64,000 nt of DNA from contig CM022948.1 in NCBI GenBank assembly GCA_012931725.1, positions 109,726,477 through 109,790,476 of the forward strand, given 5' to 3'. Positions 33,599-47,213 of the stretch are shown here, piece after piece. The stretch's first letter is position 1. Each line of letters opens with the position of its first letter. Both the position numbers and the translations under genes were made by a program. The notes beneath the pieces are model-generated. The model had not been told where the DNA came from and did not search any database. It saw only the letters and a list, made by a program, of their open reading frames with translations. Source of the stretch: Litsea cubeba (Eukaryota; Streptophyta; Magnoliopsida; Laurales; Lauraceae).

Positions 33599-34684
33599 GC
33601 TAGAACTTAAGTTTTCACCTCTATAGATAGATTCTTCAGTGATGGGCTTTTCATTGACCCAACTGCACCAACCAATTAAAGCAGAAAGTAACTTAAAAAA
33701 AAACTAAATTAATTGCTAGAAAATGGTTAAGTTATCACAAAAGAACACCAAAATTACAATGTTTACATGATCATTTCCAAGGGTAAATCACCTTAGAAAT
33801 TCCAGTTCTTTTTAGCTAGAAATTGTAGGCTGCCAGTTTGACTTGCCTAGAAATTCTAACAATGCCTTTTCTTTGTTTTTCAATTTTTTTACCTAAAGTG
33901 CTAAAATGAAGAGTGGACTTAAGATCCACATAGACCTCAAATTGCTCTCCTTTTAATACCAATTGCCCAATCATCACCCTAATAATGAAGTTTCAGAAAT
34001 TTCAAAAAGTTGCATCAATATGTCCACGTTATGTCTTCTTTTCCTCACCTCTTTAATACTATATTGATAGAAGTAGAACCTTAGAAATTCAATACAAAGT
34101 AGACAAATGAACGTCCTAAATGAATTGCAAAACAAAACCGAATATAATTAGAGAAGAATCAAAATAAAGTATAAACCCTAACAAAGGAGAAAATTTTGAA
34201 AATAACACTTCCTTTTTATTGTTCGGAAAGTATAACCTAGTCTCCCCTTACCAAGCATGTAAAACAAAGAAAAAGTAAATACCACCTTTTCCCTTGTGAA
34301 TATATGAGGATAGCCATTCCTGTTTCTACAATTTGGTAGACTTTTATTCTGGTAGCAATGATCTTAACCATTTATCAAAATCGTTGATTATAGGGATATG
34401 GTTAGATATTTTCTAAATTACGATTAAGTATATAATGGGGAGATATGAGGCATCCACAATAATTTATTAGCTTAAATTGATACCGTTATGTCTTGGCTAT
34501 TACACCAAATTTGTTTTGGCCACGTTTATTAAAACAAAAGTATTTCTACGAAAAATAGAAAATAGAAAGGATTACAGATCTAATTGTTTTATCGCTTATA
34601 GAGTGTTTTAAATCTAAATAAAATAATAAATATAGTTAAATTCCATGAGAGTAAATATTGATACGACTTTAATTTCAGAGTAAG
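33599..34684. other. intergenic, nothing recognised
   Basis: AT-rich; no coding frame or repeat structure supported. Confidence 0.55.
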
Positions 34685-34785
34685 GGAAACAGCCTCTCCA
34701 TTTGAGGGGGTAAGGCTGCCTACATTTGACCCTCAAACCCCGCAGTGGTGGGAGCCTCGTGTGCATTGCGCTGCCCTCTTTTAGC
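34685..34785 (+). mobile_element. 5'-truncated Au-type SINE
   Basis: Contains the diagnostic series of the plant Au SINE: GGAAACAGCCTCTCC, GGGGTAAGGCTGCCTACAT, CCCCGCAGTGGTGGGAGCC, and a terminal CGCTGCCC followed by a short T stretch. The tRNA-like head with A and B boxes is absent, so it is truncated. Confidence 0.8.
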
Positions 34786-36398
34786 CCGTAGGGGATTGAT
34801 ATCAATCATACTTGAGTTTTCAGCTGAGTTCTATAAATCATGATCATTGGATGGAAGATGTTGCTTTCAGCTAAGGGATCTTCAAACTTGTTTACCCACA
34901 ACGGAATAGTTGAGAAAAGATCAAATCAACCGATGTATTGATCATTAGAGCCATAGATGTTTCAAAAATTGGACCACCCATCGAATCAGTGAAAGCTAAG
35001 GCGGTCGAGTTGAACTATGACATCAAAAGCGTTTAAAAATGAAGAATCAAAGATAAATATTAAGAAATAATCATATAATAACCTCTTTTTTTATGGAATA
35101 TAGAAAATAAATAGACAGCCATCACCCTAGTAATTTAAATCATAGGAAAGTGAAGGCCCCATCTACATTGTTATCTTTTATCCTTCAACCCTCACCTCAT
35201 ATCATTTACAGTTCACCTCTTTAAAAATCATTCTCCAGTGGAGCTCATTTGACTATGGATTCATATATATTCTAATGCAAACCAACATACCCTTATCATA
35301 TGTATTCTAATTCAACTGTAGGTAGTTTAGTTATAATTCATCTCATTTTAAAACATTATGACCTGATTACATTTAATCACTTCAGATGTTAATAAATCCG
35401 TTTACTTAGTTATGAAACTTGTGGGTATACCTTGGTTTAGATCATCAAGTAGTGGTTTTCATAAAATTCTCTGATCGATACCTGATCAATCAGCCAAATT
35501 GTTCTGCGCTATCCTCAAGAGGCTACCATATTTGAAAGATTCTCTTGTTACAATCACAAGGTTGCTGGCTTACAACATTCACCTCTGGAGAAAAAAGATT
35601 ATTCCCCAATATATTGATTTAGAAGTCCCATATTCGATGCACAGAAAAGGGGTTCTCAGTGGGGGTATCTATCCCTTTCTCTCTCAGTTGGGGAATAAAG
35701 AAAAGATTATGGCTTCCCCCCTTTGTTTTTTCATCCTTCACGCAGATTCTGAGATGATGTTACATTTGGACAGTTCCATTTGTTCCTTGGGTCAACTTTA
35801 TTCACATCCTTTCCCCTATATATGTATTGCTACGTAAGAGAGGTATGACACACACCCATCTTATTGCTAACCTGAATAGAAAACCTAGGTTGATTGCAAT
35901 AAAATTTCATGGGTTCCCAATCTCACTATCACGGCAATATTACCCCTACTACCGTCTTCAAGGATCCGGTCTCTCTCTTCCTCAATGATAGAAGCTGTTT
36001 TAATTTGATCAAAATATAGAGCGAAAGTGATATATATGCAATTTTTATTTTTTTTTTGTTTTTTGTTTTTTTTTTAATGAAGTTTCCACTGCATGCTTAT
36101 AGAAAGAGGGTTAGCATCAGCCAGGCAGCTAACTGCAAAAATTTACAGACTTGAACTGATCTGAATTCACTTTTAGAGATTGAACTTAACCTAGGGTACT
36201 GCTTTGTTTGAATTTGATATAAAGAAATGATGATTCTGGGGCACTTACATTTATTTGATGACTACAATTTAGTCTCTTGTACGAACATTCATAGCGTGTG
36301 TATGTAAAACTTTATTTTCACTTCGATTTGAAAGTCAATAAATCTAAGATTGACTACCAACCCTTTTATATAAACTGACATGTTCTGTTTTTGCACAG
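34786..36398. other. intergenic, upstream region of PP2-1
   Basis: AT-rich. Any first exon and promoter of the PP2-1 gene should lie here, but I could not identify them. A TATATAAA-like box at 36367-36374 sits only about 25-30 bp before the first recognised coding ATG. Confidence 0.5.
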
Positions 36399-37521
36399 AT
36401 GAACCCCAATACAACTATAGTCAAACCCAGCGCTCTGGATATTGTCTGGGGTAAAGACTCCCGCTACTGGCGCCTCCCCACCAGGTAAGGAATGCCAATA
36501 GACATGCGTAAAGATCATGAGTAGCCTGTCCACTTTCCGACTATGCAGGGTCAATTTTTTTTGCTGCAGACCATTGGATATGGACCTTTCCCTCTATCAT
36601 GAGTAGCCTGTTCGCTTGTTTGCATGGAATTAAGTTCGTAGCCATTTGTGGTTAAATGAGTTTCAATGGTGGGGTAAAATGATATAAGGTGGAGATGTTG
36701 ATATGACCATGCTTTTTTGGGGGACTTGATTTAAACGAGTGATTATTATTTGATGGTCATTTTAGATCTTCCTCTTTATTTCTTCAACTTCAACCATTTC
36801 TACGAGAGAATAAATTATTCGAATTACTAGGAATTCAATTTGACGCAAACAAACTGGCCCCAGTATTGTATTCACCATTGAACTGAACCATGCTAGCTAG
36901 GGTGCATTAAACTAAAGCCAATCATGCCTCGTAGTATGATTCTATGATCAACATCAAATATCACTCAATTAATTAATCTGATTTTTGGTCACATGATCAC
37001 CAATCAATGAAGAATGATCTTACTTGGTGTTTAAAAAGAACTAGCTAGCTATACCCAGAACCAGATTATCGCACTAAATAGCTTTCCATTTTTGATGAAA
37101 ATCTTGGTGTTTGATTAATTTGCTGTTGTGTTGCTACAGCGATGCTGCACCAGCCGAGCTACTACAAGTGAGTTGGGTGGAGGTGAGCGGATCGCTGGAT
37201 TTATCACAGTTTGAGGAGAAGAAGAACTACACTCTCTGCTTCAGAGTTAACCTGCAGCCGGACGCATTTGGATGGCAGGGCAGCCCAGTGTACATGATGG
37301 TTAAGATTGGGCAAGGCAAACAAAAATGGAAGAAGTTTGATCTGGGCACAGCTCAACAAAATACTATAATTGATATTCCTGTTGATCTCAAGTTTGAAGT
37401 CCCTTCTAAGGATAAGCAAGGCTCGGGCGAGAAGCTCCGATTTGGCCTTTATGAAATATGGAGGGGAAGATGGAAGGGAGGTCTTGTCATCCATGAAGTT
37501 CGTATCACACGTGACGGTTAA
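36399..37521 (+). CDS. PP2-A9/A10-like phloem lectin (PP2-1)
   Basis: Two recognised exons, 36399-36484 and 37140-37521, joined by a GT-AG phase-2 intron; 155 aa if translation starts at the ATG at 36399. The first exon has the family's SALDIVWGKDSRYWRLP block; the second carries AELLQVSWVEVSG, DAFGWQGSPVYMM, LRFGLYEIWRGRWKGG and VRITRDG, all typical of the PP2 lectin domain. PP2 proteins bind N-acetylglucosamine-type glycans and occur in phloem exudate; PP2-A9/A10-like forms are short and lack TIR or F-box parts. The ATG directly follows a good acceptor (TTTTTGCACAG), so an upstream exon, as in PP2-2 (48215), may be missing. The DNA 0.36 kb downstream holds a TIR element. Confidence 0.88.
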
Positions 37522-37880
37522 ACTATTGCCTGAACAGTGAGAGAAACATATTTTTGATAATATTTTTATGGGGGTGTCTTGTTATGTTTAATTTGAACGA
37601 TTAATATCGTGTGAGACTATGCGTGTTTCAACAATAAATAGTAGCTTCCGTTTTACCGACTACATGGGCTGTCGCTGTCGCTGTCGCTGTCGCTGTCCAA
37701 AAGCCCAACTTAGCATTGCATTTGCTTGATCTTCACTGCTAGTGTCTTTTATCAATTCAATAAACCATGCATACATGAAATCAATGACATTGCAGTTGTC
37801 TAATTAAATGGACCTTATTGTCTTTTATCTGCTTAACGATCCATTTCATAGTTTTAAAATTCATTTGATCATCTACGAAA
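37522..37880. other. 3' flank of PP2-1 with hexanucleotide repeat
   Basis: Probable 3' UTR, then a (GTCGCT)n-type run at about 37669-37697. No further gene. Confidence 0.6.
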
Positions 37881-38808
37881 GAGTGCTGCTATTGGAACAC
37901 CAAAAATTTTCTTTTCAAACACAAGGAATTTGATTTTTTTTTAATTACATTTTTACCCCTTTATGAAATGACCAAAATATCCATTGCCCCTCTTTTCACA
38001 CACAAGCTCATCTTCTTCTCCTCCCACCCATCTTTCTTCCCTCCCACCCATCTCACTCTCCACTTTCCAGAAAAACTCAAAGGCAACTCATCTTTCTCTA
38101 TTTATGCTCTTTGGGCAACTCATCTTCCTCCATCTCCTTCATCTTTCATTCTTCTTGTACTTATCTTTTTTCATTCTATAACTAAAGGATTTCAAGTGCA
38201 GTGAAGGAAGAAAACAATAATCAAATGGTGCCTTTCAATCAGTTTTATGCCTCTTTTTTTAAAAAGTTTTCTCGCTGGAACGCGTTGCGGTCCGATGACG
38301 AGGTTCCCGATAGGTTGCGGTCCTGAAAGACCGAATAGAGTCGCGATTTCTAATACCCTTGCGACGATGGATAAAACGCACCCAAATGCATGAAAAAACA
38401 CTAACATTATTTTTAAAACTTACATTGAATGAGAATCTATCCCCATAACAAGTTTCCATGAAAAAAAAATAATCTAAGTTGGAAAAAATGGTAAAGAAGA
38501 GATGAGAAAGAAGAATAAATGGTGAAGGAAAAAGGAAATGCCAGAGGATTGTGGAGATGGTGGAGCGGACTGGTAATGGCCGGAGGAATGCCGGAGGAAC
38601 GTCGGAGAAAGGGAAGAAAGGGATGAGGATGTGTGTGGGAAGAAAGAGATGAGGATGTGTGCGGGAAGAAAGAGGGAAATGGAGGGATGGGTAGTTTAAG
38701 AAATTTATTGTGTGTGAAAAGAACTAATGTATTTTTTAAATTATAGGAATGTGTGTAGAGAGAATTTGTGTTTGAAAAGAAAATTTTGGTGTTCCAATAG
38801 CAGCACTC
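37881..38808. mobile_element. non-autonomous TIR element, 8-bp target duplication (hAT-like)
   Basis: Starts GAGTGCTGCTATTGGAA and ends with its reverse complement; the terminal inverted repeats extend for roughly 50 bp (ACACCAAAA...TTTTCAAACAC). The perfect direct repeat CTACGAAA flanks both ends (37873-37880, 38809-38816). An 8-bp duplication is the hAT signature. No transposase frame, so it is non-autonomous. Confidence 0.85.
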
Positions 38809-38967
38809 CTACGAAAATCTATGTAGTGGATCCTGTCCGTGTTTTTGTAGGGGCAGAGTCCCACAGCGCTAGCTATCAAAGCTGCGGAGAAGTACTCATG
38901 GTGAGCATATGGACTTTACTGTTCATTCCACTAGTTGGGAACTGCGATCGGGTCATGCAATATTAAG

Positions 38968-41900
38968 TGTTGGTGTAATCTTATTATTTATAAGGTTTCC
39001 GACCTTAATAGGGTGTTTAGCTTCTTAATTTTGACGATTAGCTTAATTAATTATGATTTTAGCTAATTAGGCGGGTTTAGTGACTAAGCGAGTTTTTTTT
39101 ATTATTAGAAAGTTATTTGCAAAGTTTCGTTTGATGCCGAGTGCGAATAGTCCTAATAGGGGGTTAGGTTGTGATTAATAGGAAAATCGGGTATTTTTTC
39201 AGAAAATTCAGTTGTTTCCAAATTTGAATTCGTTGGAAAGATCTGGTCGCGCTCGTCGATTTCCATTCTTGACTCGTCAAGATTCTAGAGTCCCTCAAAT
39301 AATCACATTTATCCAAATTCACTCAAAAATGGCATTTCAGACATTTCAGACATTTCCTTTCCATCCCTCATTTTTAAACTCCTCACCAGCCATACTCATT
39401 CGTTTCTCTCCTTCATCTCAGAAGTTAGCCGCTGGAACTCCATCTTCTCTCATTCTCTTCCATCCTTTCCTCTTGCATGAGCCATTTATGAGTGGAGATT
39501 CAAGAATCCAAGGCCATCATATATCCTCTTCCTCTCCTCTTCATCTATCATTGGAACCAAAATTTGGTAAGTTTCCCCAACTCTACTCCTCTCAATTTCC
39601 TTCCTTGTTGCTGTAACTATCTTGCATGGGGATGAATTCCCTTTCTTTCTTTTCCCTTGTGCTCTTGGAGTGCCGGAGAAGGTTTCGGAGTTGTGTACGT
39701 ATTTGGCTGGAGTGTGTGGGAGCTTCTTCCTCCTCAATTTCTCTCTAATTTCATTCCCCTTGGTAGAGGCAAGTTGAATTACTTTATATATTGAGCATGC
39801 ATATATTATTATTGTTTCTTGTCAATTCAATTGCTTAGATTTCCCAAAATTCCAAGCTTGTTTTCGTTAATTTAGCTAAACATGCTAGATTGGGGAATTT
39901 ATGGAAATGGACCTTAATTGTTGGATAATTGGATGATGGATGGGTTTGATGATAGGAGGGTGGAATAGAATAGATGTGGAGAGCATGTAGGCTCATTTTT
40001 CTTGCAGGAAATGACCATGGAGGATAGGGGATTGGATACCCCAAGGACTGAACTCAGAATAATTTAGTTCATGCAATTATGGGAGGTTGGTTCGAGCGAA
40101 CTTTTAGTTGGCTCGAGCCAAAGAGCTTCTGGGAGAGGTTCGCTCGAGCGAACCTGCTCCGGGCTCAGAACGACCCATCTCCCATAAACCATAACTTTTA
40201 ATCCGTACGTCGGATTTCGGAGTTTTACATATAGTCGGAAAGCCCTCGAGACGTAGAATCCAATGATCTACTTATCCTAATGATTGGAGGTTGGGAAAGA
40301 AATAAATATTTGGATCAATGAACCAGGCCCTTGTCTCTTTTGAAAAGGGACTTTAGGTTACTTATCCTGATGATTGGAGGTTGGGAAAGAAATGGATATT
40401 TGGATCAATGAATCAGGCCCCTGTCTCTTTTGAAAAGGGACTTTAAACCTAGTTTGGACCCTAAGTTGGAACCTATTGACCCTACCCTTGTATGACCAGC
40501 TTGAGAAAATGAAATCTGAGCACAAATAGCTTGGTGTGCTTCGTCAGTTGTCCGGGATTTCCGTGTATTATTGTGACTTGGCCGAATGCGTGTGGAATTG
40601 AGTCAATTGGTGCCCAACAACTTTCGTACACCAAGGGCCCACGAAATTATTACATCGTTGACTCATTTTCCATACGCACTCCGTTGGGGACACGTACAGT
40701 ACACAATAGACAACCCTTGACCTTGAATTGTCTTGTTCTTCACTCTTGACTCGTAATTCTAGTATCCATAGCTTGACGTATCTTATACACTTTACTCTTG
40801 AATATTTGTATAACTTGTAATTTAACTTGTAGAATTAGGGTTTGACTGGACTTAGAGTGTATCCTTAGGTACCTTGTATCTTTTACTTGATGGACACATG
40901 TAGATAGACTTGTTAAAAGGACTACTCGTGGAACGTGGGAATATCACTTGTATCTTGGCTTGACTTGGAGTAGCCCTCAACTTGTTTTCTTGTAATTGAA
41001 ATCTATACCCATGTATTTTTCTTGGATCTTGCCACTTGCTAAAAACCATCATCATCATCTTGCATTCATGACCACCTGCAGTCTGATGATTCTTGAGTGG
41101 GTCGGTTAGTCGAACACTAAGGTGAGCAGTCGGCTAGGACAGCGTCCACAGCGCAGGATAATGGCAGTCTACTAGGACTTTAGGGTATTCGTAGTCGGCT
41201 GAGGACGGCACTTATACCCCCGGGAGATGGCTTGGACATCCTCGAAATCTCCTCTTACTTAGCATTGCATTTCATGGATGGTTATTCTTGTATAACTTAC
41301 TAGGATTTATATTGTCACTTGATTCTTATATCTACTCTTGCTTTATGCCTAGCTAGATACTTTGATGTCTTATAATCATGTACCCGTACCTCTATTCTTT
41401 TTTTAAACATGTTATGAATAATATATATATTACTTATCTTCCTGCCAATATATTGTTGATCCTTTAATCCCTGGTGTGCAGATGACACCATCTACTACTA
41501 TGTCGACCCGGACACTGAGGCAATCCCAGAGGATCCTCAACCGGGGGAGGAGGACGAGTTACGTGAGTGGGGTGCCGATGACGTAACTTAGCGTCATCAA
41601 TCCCGGCATCTGTGCGCGTTACACGAGGAATCTATTATCCTGTCACTCGGCTTCCATCTTTTAGATTTCTATCTTTTGGACTTATCTTATACTTTTGTAT
41701 ATCTTTTGTTCCAAGACCTAAGTTTTTGGGGTGGTCCTGATGTGTATAAACTTTATATGTCTTTTGTTTTTAAACTTATATATATAATGAGATGAAATGC
41801 ATACTAGCTTTAGTATTTCTACAGGTTGGTAAATGTGTTTACCGGATAAGTCCCGTTGGTTATTTTGTTAATGAGGCTCAAATACACAATTCTCATAGCA

Positions 41901-42008
41901 GACTTCGATCTTTGAGCATTAAGGGGGAAAAATTTAATTAACCTTAAATTTCACACCTCGATTGGATCCGATTTAATTTATTCACTAATGGGGTTCGGGG
42001 CCGTGACA
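38968..42008 (+). mobile_element. probable 3.0-kb solo LTR
   Basis: Starts TGTTGGTGTAATC and ends GGTTCGGGGCCGTGACA, an end typical of long LTRs of plant Ty3/gypsy chromoviruses (Tekay/Del-type). Flanks are TTAAG (38963-38967) and TTAAC (42009-42013), a 5-bp duplication with one mismatch. Inside are features common in such LTRs: a 'tcggatttcggagtt' block near 40210, paired TCGAGCGAAC words near 40095-40155, and a tandem 90-bp duplication. No internal protein domains and no second LTR are seen. Open frames inside (for example about 39212-39616) are not genes. Confidence 0.6.
40270..40446. repeat. 90-bp tandem duplication inside the probable LTR
   Basis: Two copies with period 90 bp starting at CTTATCCT (40271 and 40361), differing at a few positions. 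Confidence 0.9.
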
Positions 42009-42013
42009 TTAAC

Positions 42014-43181
42014 CCTATGAATAAACAATAAAAATGGAGTTGTTTACCATAGAAGGAAGGTGTGCATGATGGCATGTTTGTTAACATGATTTGAATGGCT
42101 AAATTTAATTCCAGCTCTTTTTTCTTCCTCCTCTTAATGTTTTGAGGGAGGCTTGATAAAAACAATATTATCTTTCCCTTTTTAATGACCAATCAAAATG
42201 TGGGACCACGATTTTGATGGTTTGAATCCTATAGGTGGGCCCCACTGATGGATTATAGAAATGTTGGTCCTCAAACCATCCTTACCTTCTTTGAAAAAGT
42301 CTGCAAGCATCAAAGAAAAGAAGAGACCCCACAACTGTAACTTGGAAGCTATTAGTTTAAGGCCTTAACTTCTCATATTAGAATTCCACCCCCAAAACAA
42401 ATAATAAAAGATTTCTCAAATTAGAAAAATATGTGGCAATCTGTTAAGCACACTAGACCCACAAAATAAGAGTCGGGTGCAAATTAGTTATCTATAAAAA
42501 TGAGTATAAGTAACACATTTATAATCATAAGGTTTCAGTATCTTTTTAGGGAGTCCCGTTAATGTAGAGGGGTCCAGCTTCCTCTCTAATCATAAGAATA
42601 AGACTTCAAAATCGACTGTCAAATTAATAACTAGTGATCATAGGCATCATAGGCTCGCAACATTTGCCTAGACTGGACTAATAGAAATGCCATATACTGG
42701 TTTCTAAAACCTACCAATTTTTTCGAACATAAACAAATTTCATCTGGCATTTATAGTTATTCGATCTAGAAGTGATTGGTAGTCATTGATCTATTTTTCT
42801 TCTGACCATTGAATTTAAAATTTTAGATCTAATGGTTTGGAGAGTTGATGGTGCCCTTTCTTTTTTATGTATTGGACAATCCACACTCTTGTATTTTTAT
42901 GGGTCCAATGGCTCCCACAAATTCTCCCATGTTTTTCTAACATGAGAAGTCCGGACCGGCATATCATTGTGTACTAGCGAAATTACAATAAACATGTGAT
43001 TACATGGAAGTGTGACCAGTGACCCACATTACAAAATAAAATGTATTAGATTAACCATATATATAACTAAAATTGATGATAAATACGAAAACAGTAGACA
43101 ATTTTATGCCAACGATTTTTTATCAACTAACCCTTTTGTATGGTGGGATGCAGGGAATACAAAGGAATACTAATTATGGTT
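42014..43181. other. intergenic, nothing recognised
   Basis: AT-rich; no supported coding frame, RNA gene or repeat. Confidence 0.55.
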
Positions 43182-43480
43182 TGTTTCTTTAGAGGTATTT
43201 CTGGCCAGAATTTGGAGTGTATGGGGATTTCTAACATTGATATAAAAGTTATCACATTAGCATTTCAAATGTTGCTCTCTATTGTTGAAATTCCGAATGC
43301 CAACTCACCTGAAAACTAAGTCACTTCTCGCATTTAGAGTTCTTAGAATTCTAGCAACGCAAATGCAGGATGGGCCATGAGCATTAGAAATTTTATTCAG
43401 GAGACAACATCGAGAGAATTTTGAATTCTCCAAATAAGAATTCTTGAAAGAATTGTTGAAATACAAAAAGGGAGTATTTA
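43182..43480. mobile_element. MITE-like element with GTTTCTTT end
   Basis: Left end GGTTTGTTTCTTTAGAGG and a right end rich in GAATTCTTGAAA words give an imperfect inverted pairing like that at 9508-9825. Weak; ends not fixed. Confidence 0.35.
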
Positions 43481-45403
43481 TTTTTAGCAATTTATAAATT
43501 TTTGTCTAGAGGACTACAATTCATTTAATCATCACCCTTTAGCACTTATTTTATTTTATTATTTCACAATAGAGCAATCCCATGGTCACGAATATTTGTT
43601 TCCCAACTATGTTCTTTAAGGGCTTGTTTAAAACATGGCGCATAGAAATAGCAAAAGCCCTCATCCCGGGCATGAAGAAAAGAGAAATCCACAACCCATG
43701 CACAAGTTTGAAAAAAAGAAAAAGAAAAAGACTACCTAGCCAACATCCTAATAAATAAAATCCTAGTAAAACAGGTTCTCATCTTCCTTTCCTTCTTTGC
43801 TCACTTATTTAATAATTCTACGTGGGAACCATTTCATGACTACCAATTCAAATCCATGCCAACAATGGGGCCCTGGGATTTTTTCTGCATGCACGTGTAT
43901 ATTAATCATTCATCATACCATGGTAAGGTCCAAAAGTCAGTTTCAACTTTCAACAGACAATCCGAGCCCTTGGCTATTAGGGCGGACCCATGTATAAGCT
44001 CGTGGGGGCTAAAGCCCCCACATGATTTTGGCAAAAGCCCATAAGGGTCTTGAGGACTTTGAGTCTTTCTCCCATAAACTCTCTTTTCGTCGACTTTGAG
44101 CCCCCACCAAATTTCAAAAAAGCCCATAAAGGGGCCTTGGAACTTTGTGACTACTCCAACCGGACCCCTTTTCTCTTCAACTTTGAGTCTTCGCCCAACC
44201 TCATTGTGACTCCGAGTTTTCTCCTACCCTCTAAATCACTCCGACATTGGCGCATCGACATTAGTCGATCGCACTCTCTTAACTATTTATAATGATATTT
44301 TTTATTTTATTTACAACCATCTAAACCTTCTTGACAATGTAGGGTTCTCAATGGACTTAGGTCGGGCTATATGTGCTTGAGTTCAAATTCCAATTTTATA
44401 AAGGGCCTGCTCCCATTTGTATCTTTAGATATATTATTTTCTCCATATCGTTGGTCATCTTAAAGTTATTTTATATATGGACTATTTCAATTGACCATTA
44501 TCAGCCCCCCTCAAACGAAAATTATGTCCGCATTTATCTTCAACAAGAATACGAACCCGCTCAAGTGAGCCATGCACACGTAGGCACAAAGCTTTCGAGC
44601 ACAAAAGTACTGCTTTGTAATCAATTATTACAACAAGTGTTGTTTCCTTTTTTTTTCTCTTACTGATTTTTCAGAAACCAAAACCGCAGTCAGTATAATC
44701 GAAAGTAACAATTTCATGAGATGGCTACTCTTTTTTTGCTAGAAGGTAATCATGATAAGATCTTTCCTCAGTTCTAAAATTCCTAGCATCAGTGATCTAT
44801 GCCTTTTCCGTGATAGAGGTGCATAAATAGTTGAGCATGCATTGTTCCAATGTGATTTTGTGCGGGCCATTTAGTTAGATTGGCTCATCCTTAATTACTA
44901 CTTGGATCCGATGAGCTACATGATGGAATGGTGGAACAATGGTTTCAACTCTCAACTGCCTCACCCTAGGTTTAAAATCAATCTGGCCCAGGCATACATG
45001 GTCGGTGCTGGATTAAGGAGAGCTAGGATGTTGCCCAGATTTCCTAAGATGCAAGCTTTTTTCTCGCATCAAAAGTGTTGATGGTGCTCTTCACACTAAA
45101 TAGTGGTGGATCCAGAATTTTCGTTTGTGAGGAGCAGACTCATGCTTGAGGGTGGACGGTGGACCTCAATTATTTGTCTGAGTATTTAAAGGTAGACCAC
45201 AAGATTTCATGTGAATTTTGGACGTGGCCTAACTCAGATGGGGTGACTACCCCCAATTACAATATATATGGGTACGCCCAAACGCAAAAGGTAGCCAACA
45301 TTAGAGGAGTTGATAATGACTGGTTGATTCGAACAAGGATCGTTTGCAGCAAAATTAGACTACTTGGGAGAAAGTTCTTAAGTTCTTAAGACTACTTGTT
45401 AAC
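43481..45403. other. intergenic, nothing recognised
   Basis: Includes an imperfect local duplication at about 44000-44160 (AAAGCCCATAA and GACTTTGAG words twice). No gene supported. Confidence 0.5.
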
Positions 45404-45612
45404 AACCATGGTTTCTCTCTCTTCCGAAGTTAGAAGTCTTGGTATCGATCCCCAATTCTTTCGTTTTCAAGAACAAAAGGTTGAGTCCACTAGTGCTATC
45501 ACCTAGGGTCCATAGAGGTTTTCGATTTCTCTCTGGTCTGGAGAAAATTTTGTTCAGTCCAAAGGATTGGAAACTCTCCGTTAATATAGTAATAATAATA
45601 ATAATAATAATA
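45404..45612 (+). mobile_element. SINE-like element with (TAA)n tail
   Basis: Contains a B-box-like GGTATCGATCC near 45440 and ends with a (TAA)n-type tail (45585-45612). Its 3' part (GTCCAAAGGATTGGAA) matches that of the SINE at 47214-47384, pointing to one family. The A box is not evident. Confidence 0.5.
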
Positions 45613-47213
45613 ACTCATGTGAGAAGATCCAACAGTGAATAATCATCTTATCAAATTTCAAAGTAGAACAGAGCAAAAGGACTGGACCGACCATAACTGC
45701 GCCTACTACACGAGGGTACGTTCTAAAAGTATGTATTGATCTCTCAAGTGATGCTATATCGGCGAGTCTTGCGGGGCCCACCGGCCATACTAGTAAAGAA
45801 GATGGGGATTGAGAGGTATGGCTCGGGGGTGGTCCAAAATTAGCTTGAGTAGCGGCCAAATGGCGGGAATATGAAGCCCAAAGATCAGGGACAGAAAAAG
45901 GGCTTAAAATGAGAGGTGCCACAGCCCGAGCACATTTCCCGCGAGCTGTGTGGACTTTTCCTTTAATTAGACTGAAAGTGGATAGTCTTGTTTAAACCAC
46001 AGTCCCTCAACTCAACTGTCCTGGTTATCAAATAAAAAATTTCACCACCCCACCCCTGTACACTATATACCGTCCATGTCCCTCTCTAAGCCCACACGCA
46101 ATAGAATAGAATAAAGTGTCACACTCTTTTAAGATCAGATTCATCCAGACATATACATACCATACCTCACAAGTCACAAGCAACGAAACGAATATATTCC
46201 TCACGGATTAAAGTGGCCATGATGATCAGGACAATTTTACTTTCTTTGCCTGCCACCGTCCATTAATCTAGAATCATCCTGCTGAGTACAGAGAGGTGGC
46301 ACAATCAAAGGGGTTGTTAGACCACTTTCTTGGGTCCCACCTCCCATGCTGAACAACCAGGAACCTGAAATGAAATCCGTGTCTGGGTGGGCAAAGTGGA
46401 TTGAATATTGAATCATACGCAACACGCTTTGCTAAAAGAAGAATAAGAAGGCTCCAGTCGATTCCAAGGGAGGAATATATATATAACTACTTTTCCTTTG
46501 TCGGCCCTTTTAGATGTACATTGCAGGGGATGCAACTATGCATCCATCAGATCAAATACATGTGAAACATGCGATCCCTAATCAATGTATAGGAGGATAT
46601 GTATTGATTTAATAGTCTCATCAAAATCGGCTTTTTAATAGATTGATAATTCACCATACCCTTTTTTATATGATCCACATGTTCTATATTCTACTCTAAT
46701 TACAGTTTATGCTAGGATTCAGTGTTGGGTTCAGATCGTTTATAACATTGGATGTATGAAATATAATTGGCATTTTCAGGAGTAGGACATGTAGCATGCT
46801 GTTTCAAGACCCATTAGCCCATCAAGATAAGGGGATTTTGTGGATGGCAGATTCAATGGACATTGATGATTTCACAATCTAATGTCATAAAAATGACAGT
46901 GGAAGGAAAACAATATGTTTTCTTGCCGTCCATTTCATAGTTTGAATTAGATAACTGTCAACATTTAATGAACTTGATTTATTGCATTTAGCTAAATTCC
47001 TTAATGCTCTTATATTAGTAAGGACAATATTATGCCATGCATCCTATTTTGAAAATTACCGTAGATATTTTACTATGGAAGCTGTTAAGTATCTAGATCC
47101 ATCTATGTTCACATAAATTAAAAGAAAATGATGGATAAGGAATGTCAGCATGTGAGGGAAAATTCGCATCGTTTGTCTATTATTATCATAAACTAAGTGT
47201 ATTCAAATTAAAT
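45613..47213. other. intergenic, nothing recognised
   Basis: No coding frame with a recognisable family; no RNA gene seen. Confidence 0.55.

Noticed and set aside
39212..39616. 134-codon frame
   Set aside because: Lies inside the probable solo LTR, is rich in Ser/Pro/Leu and matches no domain.
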